DNA of 64,000 nucleotides, from assembly GCA_964034945.1 (NCBI GenBank), contig OZ035960.1:13029957-13093956 (forward strand), written 5' to 3'. The position numbers and the translations under genes were made by a program. Source of the DNA: Chrysopilus asiliformis (Eukaryota; Arthropoda; Insecta; Diptera; Rhagionidae). This document shows positions 45,428-57,050 of the stretch, one piece after another. Below the pieces are notes generated by a model. The model saw only the letters and a program-made list of their open reading frames with translations, had not been told where the DNA came from and did no database searches. The first letter of the stretch is position 1. Each line of letters opens with the position of its first letter.

Positions 45428-45893
45428 TAGGCCCCGTTTTCACTAGCGATTTTTTCTTGAATTTCTTGGCGAATTTTATTCAGAATTGTTCCGCGGATTT
45501 TATTCATCTGTTTTGAAAAATCTCTTTTTAAAAGTTGTCAAAGTTTGAATTTATCCGGACGGCTTTATATGAAAAAATTCGAGTTCGGGCGTCTTTCGGG
45601 AATAAATTTCTGGACTGATATTGCGTAACTTGTTTCAAGCGTTTGTTTCGAGTTAGAAGAACAAGAAGTATTCGCTGTCTCTGTTTTGACCGAAATATGT
45701 CTCTGTTTTGACCGACAGAGAGAAACCGAGATAGCAAATACCACTTTTTCTTCTAACTCGAAATAAACGCTTGAATCAAGTTACGGAATACCACTCCTGA
45801 ATTTTGTCTCGTAGTGTAAACGGTTTTGCACCATGAATTTAGTGTCGAAGAATAAAATTCGCGGAATAAAGTGTCAGATGTAAACAGTGTCTA
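45428..45893. mobile_element. TIR element with TAGGCCCCGTTTTCAC end (466 bp)
   Basis: The left end TAGGCCCCGTTTTCACTAGC and the reversed right end TAGACACTGTTTACATCTGA are imperfect inverted repeats, followed inward on both sides by 'gaattttattc'. The left end matches the reversed right end of 28060-28286. No clear target duplication was found. A large inverted repeat occupies the centre. Confidence 0.6.
45624..45785. repeat. Internal inverted repeat of the 45428 element
   Basis: 'cgtaacttgtttcaagcgtt' at the left pairs with 'aacgcttgaatcaagttacg' at the right, and 'tttcgagttagaaga' pairs with 'tcttctaactcgaaa'. The middle contains a tandem 'tgtctctgttttgaccg' pair. Arms are about 60 nt with scattered mismatches. 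Confidence 0.85.
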
Positions 45894-46051
45894 AGTTATG
45901 GTGTTCTGCCGAACTAATTTAAATGACTCTTTTTTGATCGACAGGTTTGCAAAAAAAAAATTTAAAGAAATCGCAATTACCATTTCCAACTACTTTTTTT
46001 TTTTACTTTCAAAGACTCGAAGTTAACTAGGAACTTACAATAATAAATGTA

Positions 46052-46303
46052 CAGGTATCCCTCGAGTTACGCGGTACTTGAGTTACGCGAATTTCGAGTT
46101 CCGCGGAATAAAATTGCGGCAGTGCTCGCAATACGATTTTGGAGCAATTTTTATTTCTAAAAAGAAAATATTGTAATTATAGATGAATGTTTTAATGTAA
46201 AAAATATAATATGTATGTATCGTTTTGCACTAATCCTGAGTCTCCACTTACACGGTTTCGACTTACGCGGAGCCAATTAATCGCGTAACTCGAGAGATAC
46301 CTA
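46052..46303. mobile_element. pogo/Tigger-like MITE (252 bp)
   Basis: The left end CAGGTATCCCTCGAGTTACG and the reversed right end TAGGTATCTCTCGAGTTACG differ at two positions, and TA flanks both sides (46050-46051, 46304-46305). The start CAGG(T/C)AT(C/A)CCTCG and the repeated 'gagttacgcg' blocks resemble pogo/Tigger ends (established family feature, matched by eye). No coding sequence. Confidence 0.78.
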
Positions 46304-46305
46304 TA

Positions 46306-46904
46306 CCAGTGAGGGACATAAATACCGAAACTCTGAAATACGCCAAGAATTAATTTTTTTTTCATGTTTTGTTTACAAATTATTTTTAACAATGCAATTG
46401 ACTATTTATTAGGCATTTAAGATTTTAAAAAATACGTTTATTTGGTTGAAAAAAACGAAAATCTCGAAAATTGAATATTTGTTCTGGGTTGCAACATTTA
46501 TCTTGACGTCGGTATTTGACTCCATGGCCTCAAGGCCTCTTTATGCTATTGGTGACCATTTTGAAATTTATAAAATGTTTTATAATTATCAATTCTACAC
46601 TATTAACATATGTTAAAATCAAAATAAAATAAAAATAAAAATCAAAGATGTATAACTCCGAATGAGTTTCGAAATATTGGTCCCACACTGGTAATCGCAT
46701 AAAATTAACTTCCACAGTTATTAGAGAGTCTATACTCAATGAGTAGAGAACCTATATTCAATGAGTAGGAAACCTGCCGAAACACAGAAGTTTATTAGTT
46801 ATTCTTAGAGTCGGTTTCGGCTTCGGCCATCTTCGGCCAAAAATCCCACTTTCGACCAAACTTCGGTTTCGTCCAAAATTAAGTCGAAAGTTTGGCCAAA
46901 GCCG
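46306..46904. other. Unassigned DNA
   Basis: AT-rich. 46738-46790 has a repeated 'gagtagagaacctatattc' phrase with a 'cacagaag' like that of family F. 46807-46915 repeats 'ttcggcc' and 'ccgaa' motifs. Nothing else was recognised. Confidence 0.45.
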
Positions 46905-47390
46905 AAAATGCAAGTTAACTGTCAAGGTCATTTAGGAGAAACACATCTATCCCATATCACCTCCCCCATACAAACGAAATGTTTTTTCCACAATTTTCTC
47001 GAAAACGGTGAGTCGTGTGGAAAAATTTATAAAGGTAAACTGTATTTAGCATATCATTTTACGTAACCTACCTTTCCATTAAAATCCAGTTGAAACACTC
47101 CTTCCGCCCTCCACCATACAAATATATTTAATACTTTTTTTATTTTCTCGAAAACGGTGAATAGGACCGAAAAATATATAAAGACGAAATGTGTTTAGAA
47201 TATGATTTTACATTACCATTTCATACATCAAAATTCAGTTGGACCACTCCTTCCCCCTTCCCGCACAACTGAGTTTTTTTCATAAAAACATTGTCTGCTC
47301 TCAAATAGAGTATTTAACGACTGCCCCTTGTAATTGTAGCTTTTCTTATGTTTAAAAAAAATTTCAAGTTGAAATTTTAAGTACACAATA
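46905..47390 (+). repeat. Family B-prime, 5'-truncated
   Basis: 'cacaattttctcgaaaacgg', 'aaaatccagttgaaacactc', 'gtgtttagaatatgatttta' and 'gtctgctctcaaatagagta' follow the order of 43030-43370. The 5' part with the GTCTGTCGG run is missing. Confidence 0.7.
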
Positions 47391-47404
47391 AAATACATAT
47401 ACTA

Positions 47405-47857
47405 GGGCAATTCACTCTTGATCGTAGATAGTAAAATCGTAGATTGTACTGTACATCTACGATGGAAAAGTACAACGAAGCGTGAGCAGCGCTTTACTAG
47501 AGGTTGTGGGTTTTGGCGTAAATTTTTGACTCTTTTATTTATTTTCTTTACCTAAATTGTTTAAAGCATTTTTTAAATTCTTAATTTATACTAAATCATA
47601 TAAATACTTTAATTTACTTGCTTTTCCAATGTCCATTTTAGAGTTGGCACCAAGTCGACATGTCACAAAACATGCCTTAACCTCACTTTATTAGAACTAC
47701 GACAAAAACTACGATTTTACCATACCTTCGGGTGTGGTAGATTGTAGTTTTCGTCGTAAAAAAATTTGTATGGAGAACTGTCAAAAAACTACGATTTTAT
47801 TTACAATTTTACGATTCTACGAGTTTACAATCAACTACGATAAAGAGTGAATAGCCC
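47405..47857. mobile_element. TA-flanked TIR element (453 bp)
   Basis: The left end GGGCAATTCACTCTTGATCG and the reversed right end GGGCTATTCACTCTTTATCG differ at two bases. TA flanks at 47403-47404 and 47858-47859. Subterminal 'aatcgtaga' and 'ctacgat' motifs repeat in both halves. No coding sequence; the superfamily is not certain. Confidence 0.75.
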
Positions 47858-47903
47858 TACTTTCTATAAGTTTTATATGAAACTAAAAATCAAACCTAAC
47901 GAA

Positions 47904-48499
47904 AAACATAACAAAAGCTATAATTGCCAATCTGCCAATCATTGGAGACCCGTATGGTGATATTCGTATCAAAATTCGAACAGTTATACCAAAATTCCAC
48001 TTTGAAGTCAAACTTTCCAATTAGATTTTTTAAAATTTATTCCAATCGGATTTTGATGTATGGGAGTTTTATGTAGAATCATATCCTAAATAACTTTTGT
48101 TCTTGGACTTTTTTGATAAGATGCTCCGTTTTTGAGATATTCGCAAAAAACGATTTCGTTCGTATGGGGGGTACCCCCCCTAATGGTCCATTTTTGCCCA
48201 TTAACGATCTTAGCCTCGCATTTTACGAAAAACGAATCTGCGCAAAATTTCAAGTCTCTAGCTCAATCCGTGCGGCCGCAATCCGCGCCACAGACAGACG
48301 GACAGACGGACAGACAGACGGACAGACGGACAGACAGACGGACAGACGGACAGACAGACGGACGGACATGCAAAAATGAAATATTTTTATCATTCTAAAC
48401 ACACTGGTGTAATTCATTTTTTTGTGCGATGACGGGATCTTGGCGTTACAAACGGTAAGGCAAAGTTAATATACCCTTTGGTTTCACCATACGGGTATA
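47904..48499 (-). repeat. Family A dispersed repeat, full length
   Basis: Closest in sequence to the copy at 38984-39556, sharing long identical stretches such as 'ggagacccgtatggtgatat'. The GACA/GGAC run at 48289-48364 has a regular 'cagacggacagacgga' sub-pattern. Two overlapping 88-codon frames here come from that run. Confidence 0.92.
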
Positions 48500-50164
48500 A
48501 AAATAATCACATTCTGCACAATTTTAAGATTTGAAAACAGAATTTCATCCAGTATTTTTCATTCTAGTTTATTATATTCTCTGGAATTTCTAAAATTTGA
48601 TTTAACAAAAATTCATTAAAAAATTTAGCTCGAAGTAAATTTTCAATATTTTCTAACTGCCTGCCACTTTACACGCACTCAAAACCCCTGGTCAAAGTCA
48701 CACCCCACAGATATTCAAATGGGTTTCCATAAATTTTTGTGTGGAAGTGATTTTTTAGTTAGGATTGTTGCCCGGCTCTAATATAGGGTCACTACCTGTT
48801 AAGCGTTTTCCAGTGAAATGGGAATTAATCAACATTAGCCAAAGTTAATGATTTAGCGTTAATATTGGAACCTTTTTGGACTACATGTGGGTAATTCTGT
48901 ATGGCCTAGGATGGATACAAATTGTGCGGTCATAATTTTTACTCAAGTACGGATTGATTGAGTCATTATTCAATTTTTTGTGAGACCCCTTAGACAATTA
49001 GAATATCTAAGTTTGGACATTCAGTGATATATCCAAGGGCGCTCATACGAATGATTAAAGTTACTTTTCGCTTTAAATTTAATTGACCTTTTCTGATACT
49101 GTGATAAAGAGAATAAGTAAAGAGATTATAAGGGAAACATTTATTTAAACTCATCTAGTGCAAAAGATAAATAGATTTCCAACGCTAAACATATTGAGCT
49201 GAACCAGATTAAATTTTCCATTCTGCAAAGGGCACTAAAAGTTTCTAATTCCAGTAAAATCATACCCATTTTCCAATTCTGTTATTCTTGCTTCCAACGA
49301 AGACTTACAACAAAGATATAAAAGACTCACAGCAAAAAAAAGAGTGTGAAAATTAATTAACGTAGAATTTTCTTTTGCTTTTTTCAGTGGAAAATTTCAC
49401 TTCATTTTGTTACAATTTTTTTAAATGTTTATTTCGTTTTTCTGTAGCATAGCATAGTATCTAAAGTCTTTAATTTCCCGTTGGAAATTTATTAATCCTT
49501 TGACGCCTTGCTTATTTCTTTAAGGAAGTGAACTGCTTTAGAAAATCGATTAGACATGCAAACACGTTTACATAAGTAAACATCGTTTTAAAACGATCGC
49601 ATGGGATTTCTGTTTGAATGGGGAATTCTTCACGTGTAAAAGTCCTAGTTTCATTTTTGCCTCATGATTTTGGCTGATGGCAAAAGACTGGCAATGAACT
49701 CGTAAAAGTTGTCTAAGTCGAAGTCGAAGGAAAAAGGAAGTTGTCTCATTTTGTAGTCGCTTAATCGAGTCTCGGGCTGAATGATTCATTTCAAAAGTGC
49801 TTTCAAGTAGCATCGACCGTAATTTTAATATGATTAAATTGAGTTTTTTTCAACCAACACAAAAGTGTTACGGAAGTAAGGAATGGCTTTTCAATGATTC
49901 TTTTTTAGGGGTAATTGGGTATATTTAAAAAAAAAATCTAATAACTAATGATTTTTTTTTACGATTCTTATCCCAAAAACTTTAGTTGAAAAATAAAGCC
50001 AAGGCAGCTTCTAACTGTGGAATATTTCGATACCAGCGAATAAGTCTTTTTGTTCCAAAAAAAAATCGATTCCTTGAGATATAATATATTTCAAGGGAAC
50101 TTTCATCAAAACAATTGCCTTCAGTACACACCCTAAATTTTAAATCCAAATTGACGATTTCTGA
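48500..50164. other. Unassigned DNA
   Basis: No repeat family or gene recognised. The 81-codon minus-strand frame at 49568-49813 has no motif. Confidence 0.55.
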
Positions 50165-50720
50165 AAGGTTTGTTTAGCTTGCTTTTTTGTCTGTTTTTCT
50201 GTCCGTCAGGATCAAATCTTGTGATTTAAATTTTGGACCACTTTCACTCATCTGTTTGGCTTGAAATTCTGACGTTGAGAAGTCTGTAAGGATAACGGAA
50301 GGACCTGTCAGGATATTACTGAAATTTTCCGGAAAAAAATCTATTTTGGGATCACTGAATCCAATTGAGGGGTCAAAAATTTGGTGAGGATACCTCAAAA
50401 GCGAGGATATATCTGTGGCAACAAGTCATAAGAGCCTAAGTCGATTTTCAGATCAAGATAAAAAGATCTGTATTTACTTTAATAGACAGAGCAATTTGGC
50501 TTAGCCTAAAAACAGACTTAGGCCCTTATGACTTGTTGCCACAGATATATTCGAAGACTAAAAAGTACAAAATAAAAGAAAAAAAAATTAAAAAAAGCTT
50601 CACATTTAAAAAAAGTTTTGAAATTTAAAAAAAATAGTTTTTTTGGCGCTGTGTATCAGAAATAAAAGCAAGATAAAAGCATAAAAAATAAAATAAGTAT
50701 TTATCTTTTAAAACCTCGAA
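50165..50720 (-). repeat. Family E dispersed repeat, single core unit, interrupted
   Basis: On the minus strand the order is: 'gtgatacacagcg'-type arm (50650-50680), poly-A/T stretch, 'agtcttcga', a 144-bp MITE, one core unit (50280-50390, with 'ggataacggaaggacctgtc' and 'gaaattttccggaaaaaaat'), then the right flank with 'gtgaaagtggtccaaaattt'. This is the same order as 3703-6210 but with one unit in place of about 18. Confidence 0.8.
50407..50550. mobile_element. Foldback MITE (144 bp) inside family E
   Basis: Arms of about 36 nt begin ATATATCTGTGGCAACAAGT and differ at one base (agagcc against agggcc). The element interrupts the E sequence 'cttcgaatatat' known from 3845-3856. ATATAT therefore may be a duplicated target, or TA may be the target with the remaining bases belonging to the ends. 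No coding sequence. Confidence 0.85.
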
Positions 50721-50779
50721 CACGCTTAAAATATCAGTTGTGTTCAACACAAAACTTTTTCCCGCAAAATTTGGTTTCG

Positions 50780-51232
50780 GCAAAAATATGTAAAAAATAA
50801 ATTTTTTTCAAATATCTCGAAAACTGTTAAAAACCGTTAAAGTAAGAAACATAGAAAATTTTACTTCCTTTAAATTTCAATTCCTTTAACATTAATTCTT
50901 TCCAAAAGCGCATGGTTTTTGAGAAATTTAATAAAACTGGATTTTTTCAAAAAAAAATTGTAAGGGACGTACTCGTTATAGCTAACGTAACTTTTGCAAA
51001 AGTTGACAGGAAACTACGATTTTCGCAAAATTCATTTCCAAAAAACTTCAAGTCGCTAGCTCAACGGGTTCTCGAGTTATTTAAAATACGTAAAACGGAC
51101 AGAACGACACACCGACAGACTGACAGACAGATTCACGAATCTTCTCATAATTTTGCCTGAAACGGTTTTTCTTACTGATCAGAAAGTTTTTATCTGCCCC
51201 CGTTCCCAAGTGACTCTCCCTCTTGAACACAA
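50780..51232 (-). repeat. Family B dispersed repeat
   Basis: 'tcaaatatctcgaaaactgt', 'gcgcatggtttttgagaaat', 'acgtactcgttatagctaac', 'aagtcgctagctcaacgggt', the 'gacagactgacagacag' run and 'gatcagaaagtttttatctg' follow the minus-strand order of family B. It ends at 'gaacacaatac', directly against the 10-bp satellite. Confidence 0.83.
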
Positions 51233-51240
51233 TACAAGAA

Positions 51241-51970
51241 AGCCTTCTAAAGCCTTCTAAAGCCTTCTCAAGCCTTTTAAAGCCTTTTAAAGCCTTCTAA
51301 AGCCTTCTAAAGCCTTCTAAAGCCTTCTAAAGCCTTCTAAAGCCTTCTAAAGCCTTCTAAAGCCTTCTAAAGCCTTCTAAAGCCTTCTAAAGCCTTCTAA
51401 AGCCTTCTAAAGTCTTCTAAAGCCTTCTAAAGCCTTCTAAAGCCTTCTAAAGCCTTCTAAAGCCTTCTAAAGCCTTCTAAAGCCTTCTAAAGCCTTCTAA
51501 AGCCTTCTAAAACCATCTAAAGCCTTCTAAAACCTTCTAGAGCCTTCTAAAGCCTTCTAAAGCCTTCTAAAGCCTTCTAAAGCCTTCTAAAGCCTTCTAA
51601 AGCCTTCTAAAGCCTTCTAAAGCCTTCTAAAGCCTTCTAAAGCCTTCTAAAGCCTTCTAAAACCATCTAAAGCCTTCTAAAACCTTCTAGAGCCTTCTAA
51701 AGCCTTCTAAAGCCTTCTAAAGCCTTCTAAAGCCTTCTAAAGCCTTCTAAAGCCTTCTAAAGCCTTCTAAAGCCTTCTAAAGCCTTCTAAAGCCTTCTAA
51801 AACCATCTAAAGCCTTCTAAAACCTTCTAGAGCCTTCTAAAGCCTTCTAAAGCCTTCTAAAGCCTTCTAAAGCCTTCTAAAGCCTTCTAAAGCCTTCTAA
51901 AGCCTTCTAAAGCCTTCTAAAGCCTTCTAAAGCCTTCTTAAGCCTTCTAAAGCCTTCTAAAGCCTTCTAT
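51241..51970. repeat. 10-bp satellite (AGCCTTCTAA)n, 73 units
   Basis: The array is 730 bp in strict 10-bp register. A variant triplet (aaccatctaa, agccttctaa, aaccttctag) occurs three times starting at 51511, 51661 and 51801, marking duplicated blocks of 150 and 140 bp. Early units vary (cttctca, cttttaa). No coding sequence. Confidence 0.98.
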
Positions 51971-54900
51971 AGCAAAATTAAGTAAAAATGACATAAGTCG
52001 ACCGTTAAAATAATTTATTTGATTTTAATAAACGCAAGAGAGAAAGAGAACGATTGCTATTCCTTTTCTTTTCTCTTTGCGGAGACTACGAAAAGCAAAA
52101 CATGCTTTGCAAATAAAAATAAACAAAAGTAGATAAACCGTTTTAATCGTTTTTATAAAAAAAACGCGCCATAGTCAGAATATCGTGAAAAAATGCGCCG
52201 CAGGCGAAAATTTGAGCATTTTCGAGGTTAAAATTAGCCTTTAATTGAAAGCGACACACTCCACGTTTTGTATTTCTTGACGTCTTGGTTTTATGAAGTA
52301 AAATTCTTAATCGGCTCGAAATATCGGCTCGGACCCATTCAAAAACCCTCCCCGGACTTCCGCGGGCGACATAAAAATGAGGACGATGTCCGGGGTAACC
52401 TGATTTTCAGGTTACATCTATTGCATTTTAAATTTTTATTTATATCTCTTGATTTTCTTGAAAAAGTTTTCTTTCTTAATTTCCTTAAGGCTGTTTTGAA
52501 ATTTTTCTATTGACAAAGTCATTTTCGAATACAAAAACTATGCCAAAACAACAAAAAGAAAATAATTACAACTGTGACTTGCAGTTTGGCCGCACATCTG
52601 CAATCAGGAGGGGTTTCTTATACAATTCTCAAGGTTTTCATTCAAATGCTGTACCTATGCCAGTTGTGTTTTATAAATAACCCCCCTCCCCTCACGCCTT
52701 TCAAGTGTACCAAATATGAAACGGTTTGCGCCCAAGCTTTCGTTAAATTTGGACCTTTTGACACTACCTAAGGACTCTTGCTTGTTTTGCTACTGCGCAA
52801 ATTTTCCGTAGAGAAATTTTTGGCTCTCCTGAAATCTCATCTGTTTTCCACATAAATCCTTGGAGCCTGAAAACAATATCATATAGGTTGATGGTAGATA
52901 CAGAGCGCGTATCTATCCCAAAACGTCAGAAGCTGCGAAAATATCCCGTTCTGTTATGATTCCTGGCAACTACGATTGCGTTCCAGAACAGAACTCAGTT
53001 TCCGTTCGACTTCAATCAGTTTGCAGGAGAAAGTCTTTCGGTACGGTCGAAACAAAGTTTGTTCAAAAAAAAGTTTTTTTTGTCAAAAAAAAGTTACATC
53101 GGTTTTAGATAGATGTTATCTATCTAAACATTGCATGGCATAAAACACATATTAAAGAGAAATAAGTCTAGATACAATAAAAATCTAGGATTATTTCGTC
53201 TCTAATGTTCTCATTGACTTGTGATTTTCAGTGATTTAATAAGTGTCTGCTGGTGCTTTCTTTTTTTTTTCAGAAAGAGAAAAATATTAATGCTGTAGCT
53301 GACAAGCACAGAAAAGAAATAAATAAATTGAATTAAATTAGTCCTTATCTTTGGATAAAGCAATTATCTTGTTGGTTCTATAGTGTTGAAAGTGCTTTTC
53401 ATGTGTTAAAAAAAAATTGAATTACGTAAAAGTTTCTGTAGATCTCCAGCTCTGATACATCCCCAATCAGAAGTGACATTGGATTAAGATAACAAAATCT
53501 ACAAGAAAAAAAAATTATCAAAAGAAGTAAAATATATACGCAAATACATGGCAGTATGTATATATGCAAAAGTAGATTCATAAAATAGATAAATAAAAGT
53601 TAAAAAAGAATACGAAAACAAGGACAACAGAACAGAACAGAACAGAATTGAACAGAGGGAAAACATAAGGATAAAATACTTTAACGACTTTTTTCAGACT
53701 TCGTCTCGGCACTTGAAGAGTTTTTCGTTGTTGTCCTGTGACGTTTGGGGATTGGTAAGTTTTCCGTTTATTTTCTTTATCCTTTTTATTAGAGTCCTTC
53801 ATTTATTATAAAACAAAATTTTGGTATGTGTAGAGTTGTGAACTATACTTAAGTAAAACTTTTGAATGAATCTACCAAATTAAACTTTGTACGAATTTGC
53901 ATAGAATATGAATTCATTTTTTTCCCCGAATCTTGCTTTAATAAAAGTACAAAAACTTTGTTATAGTATGAATGAAAAATGTATTCGTATCTTATGCTAT
54001 AGTTCTATTAAATCTATCTATTAACATACCTTAATGTCTTACAATAATTCCTCCTGTTGTCCTTCATTCGATTTGCTACACCAGCGACTTATGTAGTGTG
54101 TTATACTCGGAAAATTTCAGCTACATTTTGATAAAACCAGATCATGCCACACCAGACCATGCCATGTCCCGGCCAACAACTGTCTGTTTGGAATAATAAA
54201 CTCATAAAGTATGGACAGAACCGGGTGAAATCCCTTTTGGATTTAAAGAAGGGTAAAGTTTTAGACATGATGTCAGTTGATTCGATTACAGCCACTTTCT
54301 GCTGTAAATTAAAGTTAAAGGGCAAGGGACCGTTCCTAATGCAAATTTTGTGTCTTAACTTTTGTTTATCGCATATACTGGGCAACTTTTGGCACGTCTG
54401 GGTGTTAGATATTTAAGAGCTTTGTTTACGCTTCGAAGCGGCGAAGGACATTCGTAATAGTGATACGTAATTCAACAATATTTTTGATAGAGTTTACCAA
54501 AAACTCACATTCATGCAATGGTTGAAAATGTTGAAAACTACAAGTCATGTTTTTCCATTTACTCGTATAATAAATGGGAAAATATGACAAAAAAATTCTC
54601 AAGTTTCATGGAAATCACACAAGACTGTTCTGCTTGTATGTAAACAGACAGAAATAAATACGACAGATTCTTAAAAAAATTGTAGTTTACAAGACAGCGA
54701 GAGTTTTTGTAATGGCTCCCAAAAAAAGGGGAATTCACACCAAAAAAATAGGAAATTCTCCTAAAACTTTAGGATAAGTTCTCTATTTTTGGGGGATCAT
54801 TACCAGAACAATATATTAGAAGTTTTTGCACGAACCTATGATTTCTCTCCGTAAATATAAAAGAAGACTATAAATAGGATGACGATAGGTCCTGGAATAG

Positions 54901-55194
54901 CCAGACCAATCCTGGATTTAGGTATGTTTACCCGTCGTCCCGAAAACTAAACTTTTGTCCCGGAATTTTTAAATTAGTGTTACAATTTTTCAAACACTAG
55001 AAAAATCGATCACTAAAAATTCTAAATATACACTACTTCAGCTGAAGTTACTGTACATTACATTGTTTTCGCCTGCGTCACATTTTCTCAAGGATTTTCC
55101 ACAAAGTGCTTATATTTATATCTCAAAAGATTTGGCCTGCGGCGCATTTCCTTTTATTGGTATTACAATTTTGCTCGCGATTATTTATGAAACA
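51971..55194. other. Mostly unassigned DNA
   Basis: 52190-52260 shares 'atgcgccgcaggcgaaaatt' phrasing with 13670-13690. A small hairpin 'gtaacctgattttcaggtta' lies at 52406-52426. 53625-53655 has GAACA repeats. 55070-55150 contains 'gcctgcggcgcat'. Frames such as 54101-54385 and 54144-54416 overlap on opposite strands without motifs. Confidence 0.5.
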
Positions 55195-55525
55195 CTAGCT
55201 TGCATAGCCATCGTTGCCGAGTTAAGTTTTTTCAATTTTTTTTATGGTTTATGTTGGAGCTAAACTTCAGGCCAATCGGCTCGGTAGTTTCTCCGCGAAA
55301 GGGTAACATAGCGCAAAAACTAAGTTTCGAGATCACTTTACCCCCTCCCCTTACTCCCCCCACCCCTCGCGCTACTTTTCCGTATGCCTATGTTGGAACC
55401 AGAACTACCACAGACACTCATGCCAAATTTCAAGTCAATCGGTTCAGCCGTTTTTGCGTGAAAGAGGAACAGACAGACAGACAGACAGACAACAACTCAT
55501 TTTTATATATTAGTATGATATGATA
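55195..55525 (+). repeat. Family G dispersed repeat (non-LTR-like)
   Basis: Head 'actagcttgcatagccatcg', then 'aacttcaggccaatcggctc', 'gcgcaaaaactaagtttcga', a C-rich segment, 'tatgttggaaccagaactac', 'gcaatcggttcagccg'-type phrase, GACA units and the tail 'tatatattagtatgatatga'. 62040-62290 is closely colinear, so the two share a recent common source. The frame 55200-55523 is not a gene. Confidence 0.78.
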
Positions 55526-57050
55526 GAGAGCACAACGAATTAAGTTAATGTAGCTTTTGATTTAAATAACTGCGTCGCATTCTGTTTACAAATTTACGCC
55601 TGCGGCGCACATTCATTTATTGTTTTTTGTAAACTTTCATCAGGCAATTTTCGAATTTTGCGGCAACAAGCAAACCGGAATTTGGGGTTTGACTTTTGAA
55701 AAAACATGTAAACTAGTTTTTATTATAAGCGGCTGTCTATACAATTCCTCACACATTTGATAAGGCCGGGATATGCGATTCTGTAACAACAGTAATCAGC
55801 AACGGGGAGAGGGGGAACCAAAATCTCCTTAGAGCGCACCAAAATCGCCACTAACCGGATATAAATTTTAGATGCGTAATTTTATTCGCTTTAAATGACA
55901 TTTTGAGACATTTGAAAGTTCGCTTCATTGAATTTAGACCCACAAGAGGTGCGCTTCTCTAGCAACTGTTAAGTCAATTTAATGTAGGGTTGCCTTTCAA
56001 TTTTCTTTTCCACAGATATTGACCTCTATTAAAAGTATCAGGGAAAATTTTTTTAAGATGTCCAGGGGACTGTTTTTTAGGGCTGCATTTTTCTGCGCTG
56101 GGTGCAATTAAAAAGTTATAAAACTACTCCCGGACGCCCTTAAATACAGGAGTGCATCCGGGGGCAAAGAGGACAGGATGGCAACCCTAATTTAAGGGTA
56201 TATTTGACTTCGGCATTTAAAATTTTTTACCTGCGGCGCAATAATTTCTACCTGTTTGCATTTTAAAATAACAATTTTGCGTGCGGTGTAACTTTTGTTG
56301 CATACCGAAGAACTAGATAATCACAACCAAAAATTGAGACAAATCTCTTCTCTCTGATCGGTCTGTCAAAATTTCCAAGCATGCAGAAATATGTGTTGTA
56401 TCATTTTTTTAGAATGAGACAGGGTGCCAAATACAGGTTTTGCGCCGGGGGCCCTTTTGCTTTGGCACGGTTTTTGCGGCACAAAATTCTATACATGAAA
56501 TCTTGAAAAAGCTATAACTGAAGGGGAGCGGTTCCCAAGAGGCTACAATAATAATATTAACGTGACAAATTTCTGATCAGTACATCAAATACAAATTTCA
56601 TCTCTTCTCCTCCGCAAATATATTTAAACCCATTTCTGAAATAGTCTTTCGACGACCGAAAGTTTCAGAAATATTTTCTATGTGATATTGGAAATTCGAA
56701 GAACTGGAGCCCTATCCTCGAATACGATACGAGTGGTTTGATTCGCAAATTCAATGTTGTGGTTGATATAAAATACTAACAACCACATTATATTTACAAT
56801 TCGAAACACTCGTATTGTATTCGGCGATAGGACCCCTGTTTTTACCAGGGAATTGATTTTTACGGGTCTCCGCATTGTGGACTGTTTTTGGTATGAATTG
56901 CACTATTCCACATGACAATTTATATGTCAAAAATGTTGTATGAAAATCTCATTAAATTCAAACGTAATGTAGGAATAAATTAAAATTTGTAAAATCTTAG
57001 GGACCGATCACATTTCCTATTTTCACCCCGACACTCTGGAAACCTATATT
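55526..57050. other. Unassigned DNA with repeated GCGGCGCA motifs
   Basis: The motif 'gcctgcggcgca' or close variants ('tgcgtcgcattc', 'cctgcggcgcaat', 'tgcgtgcggtgtaa') recurs near 55572, 55602, 56231 and 56280, as at 55135, each time flanked by AT-rich sequence. This suggests dispersed remnants of one family. No gene recognised. Confidence 0.45.
56706..56836. mobile_element. Foldback MITE, diverged relative of 24587-24704
   Basis: Arms begin GGAGCCCTATC and GGGGTCCTATC and continue 'gaatacgatacgagtg'; the inner part has 'caatgttgtggttg' as the 24587 element has 'caatgttgttgttg'. Arm divergence is greater and no target duplication was seen, so this copy appears older. Confidence 0.72.

Noticed and set aside
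48113..48398. Two overlapping 88-codon ORFs rich in Asp, Arg, Thr and Gln
   Set aside because: Both result from the GACA/GGAC run within a family A repeat and recur as open frames in other A copies.
51241..51970. CRISPR-like array
   Set aside because: The units are contiguous 10-mers without spacers; the same applies to the 122-bp array, where repeats are head-to-tail with no unique spacers.
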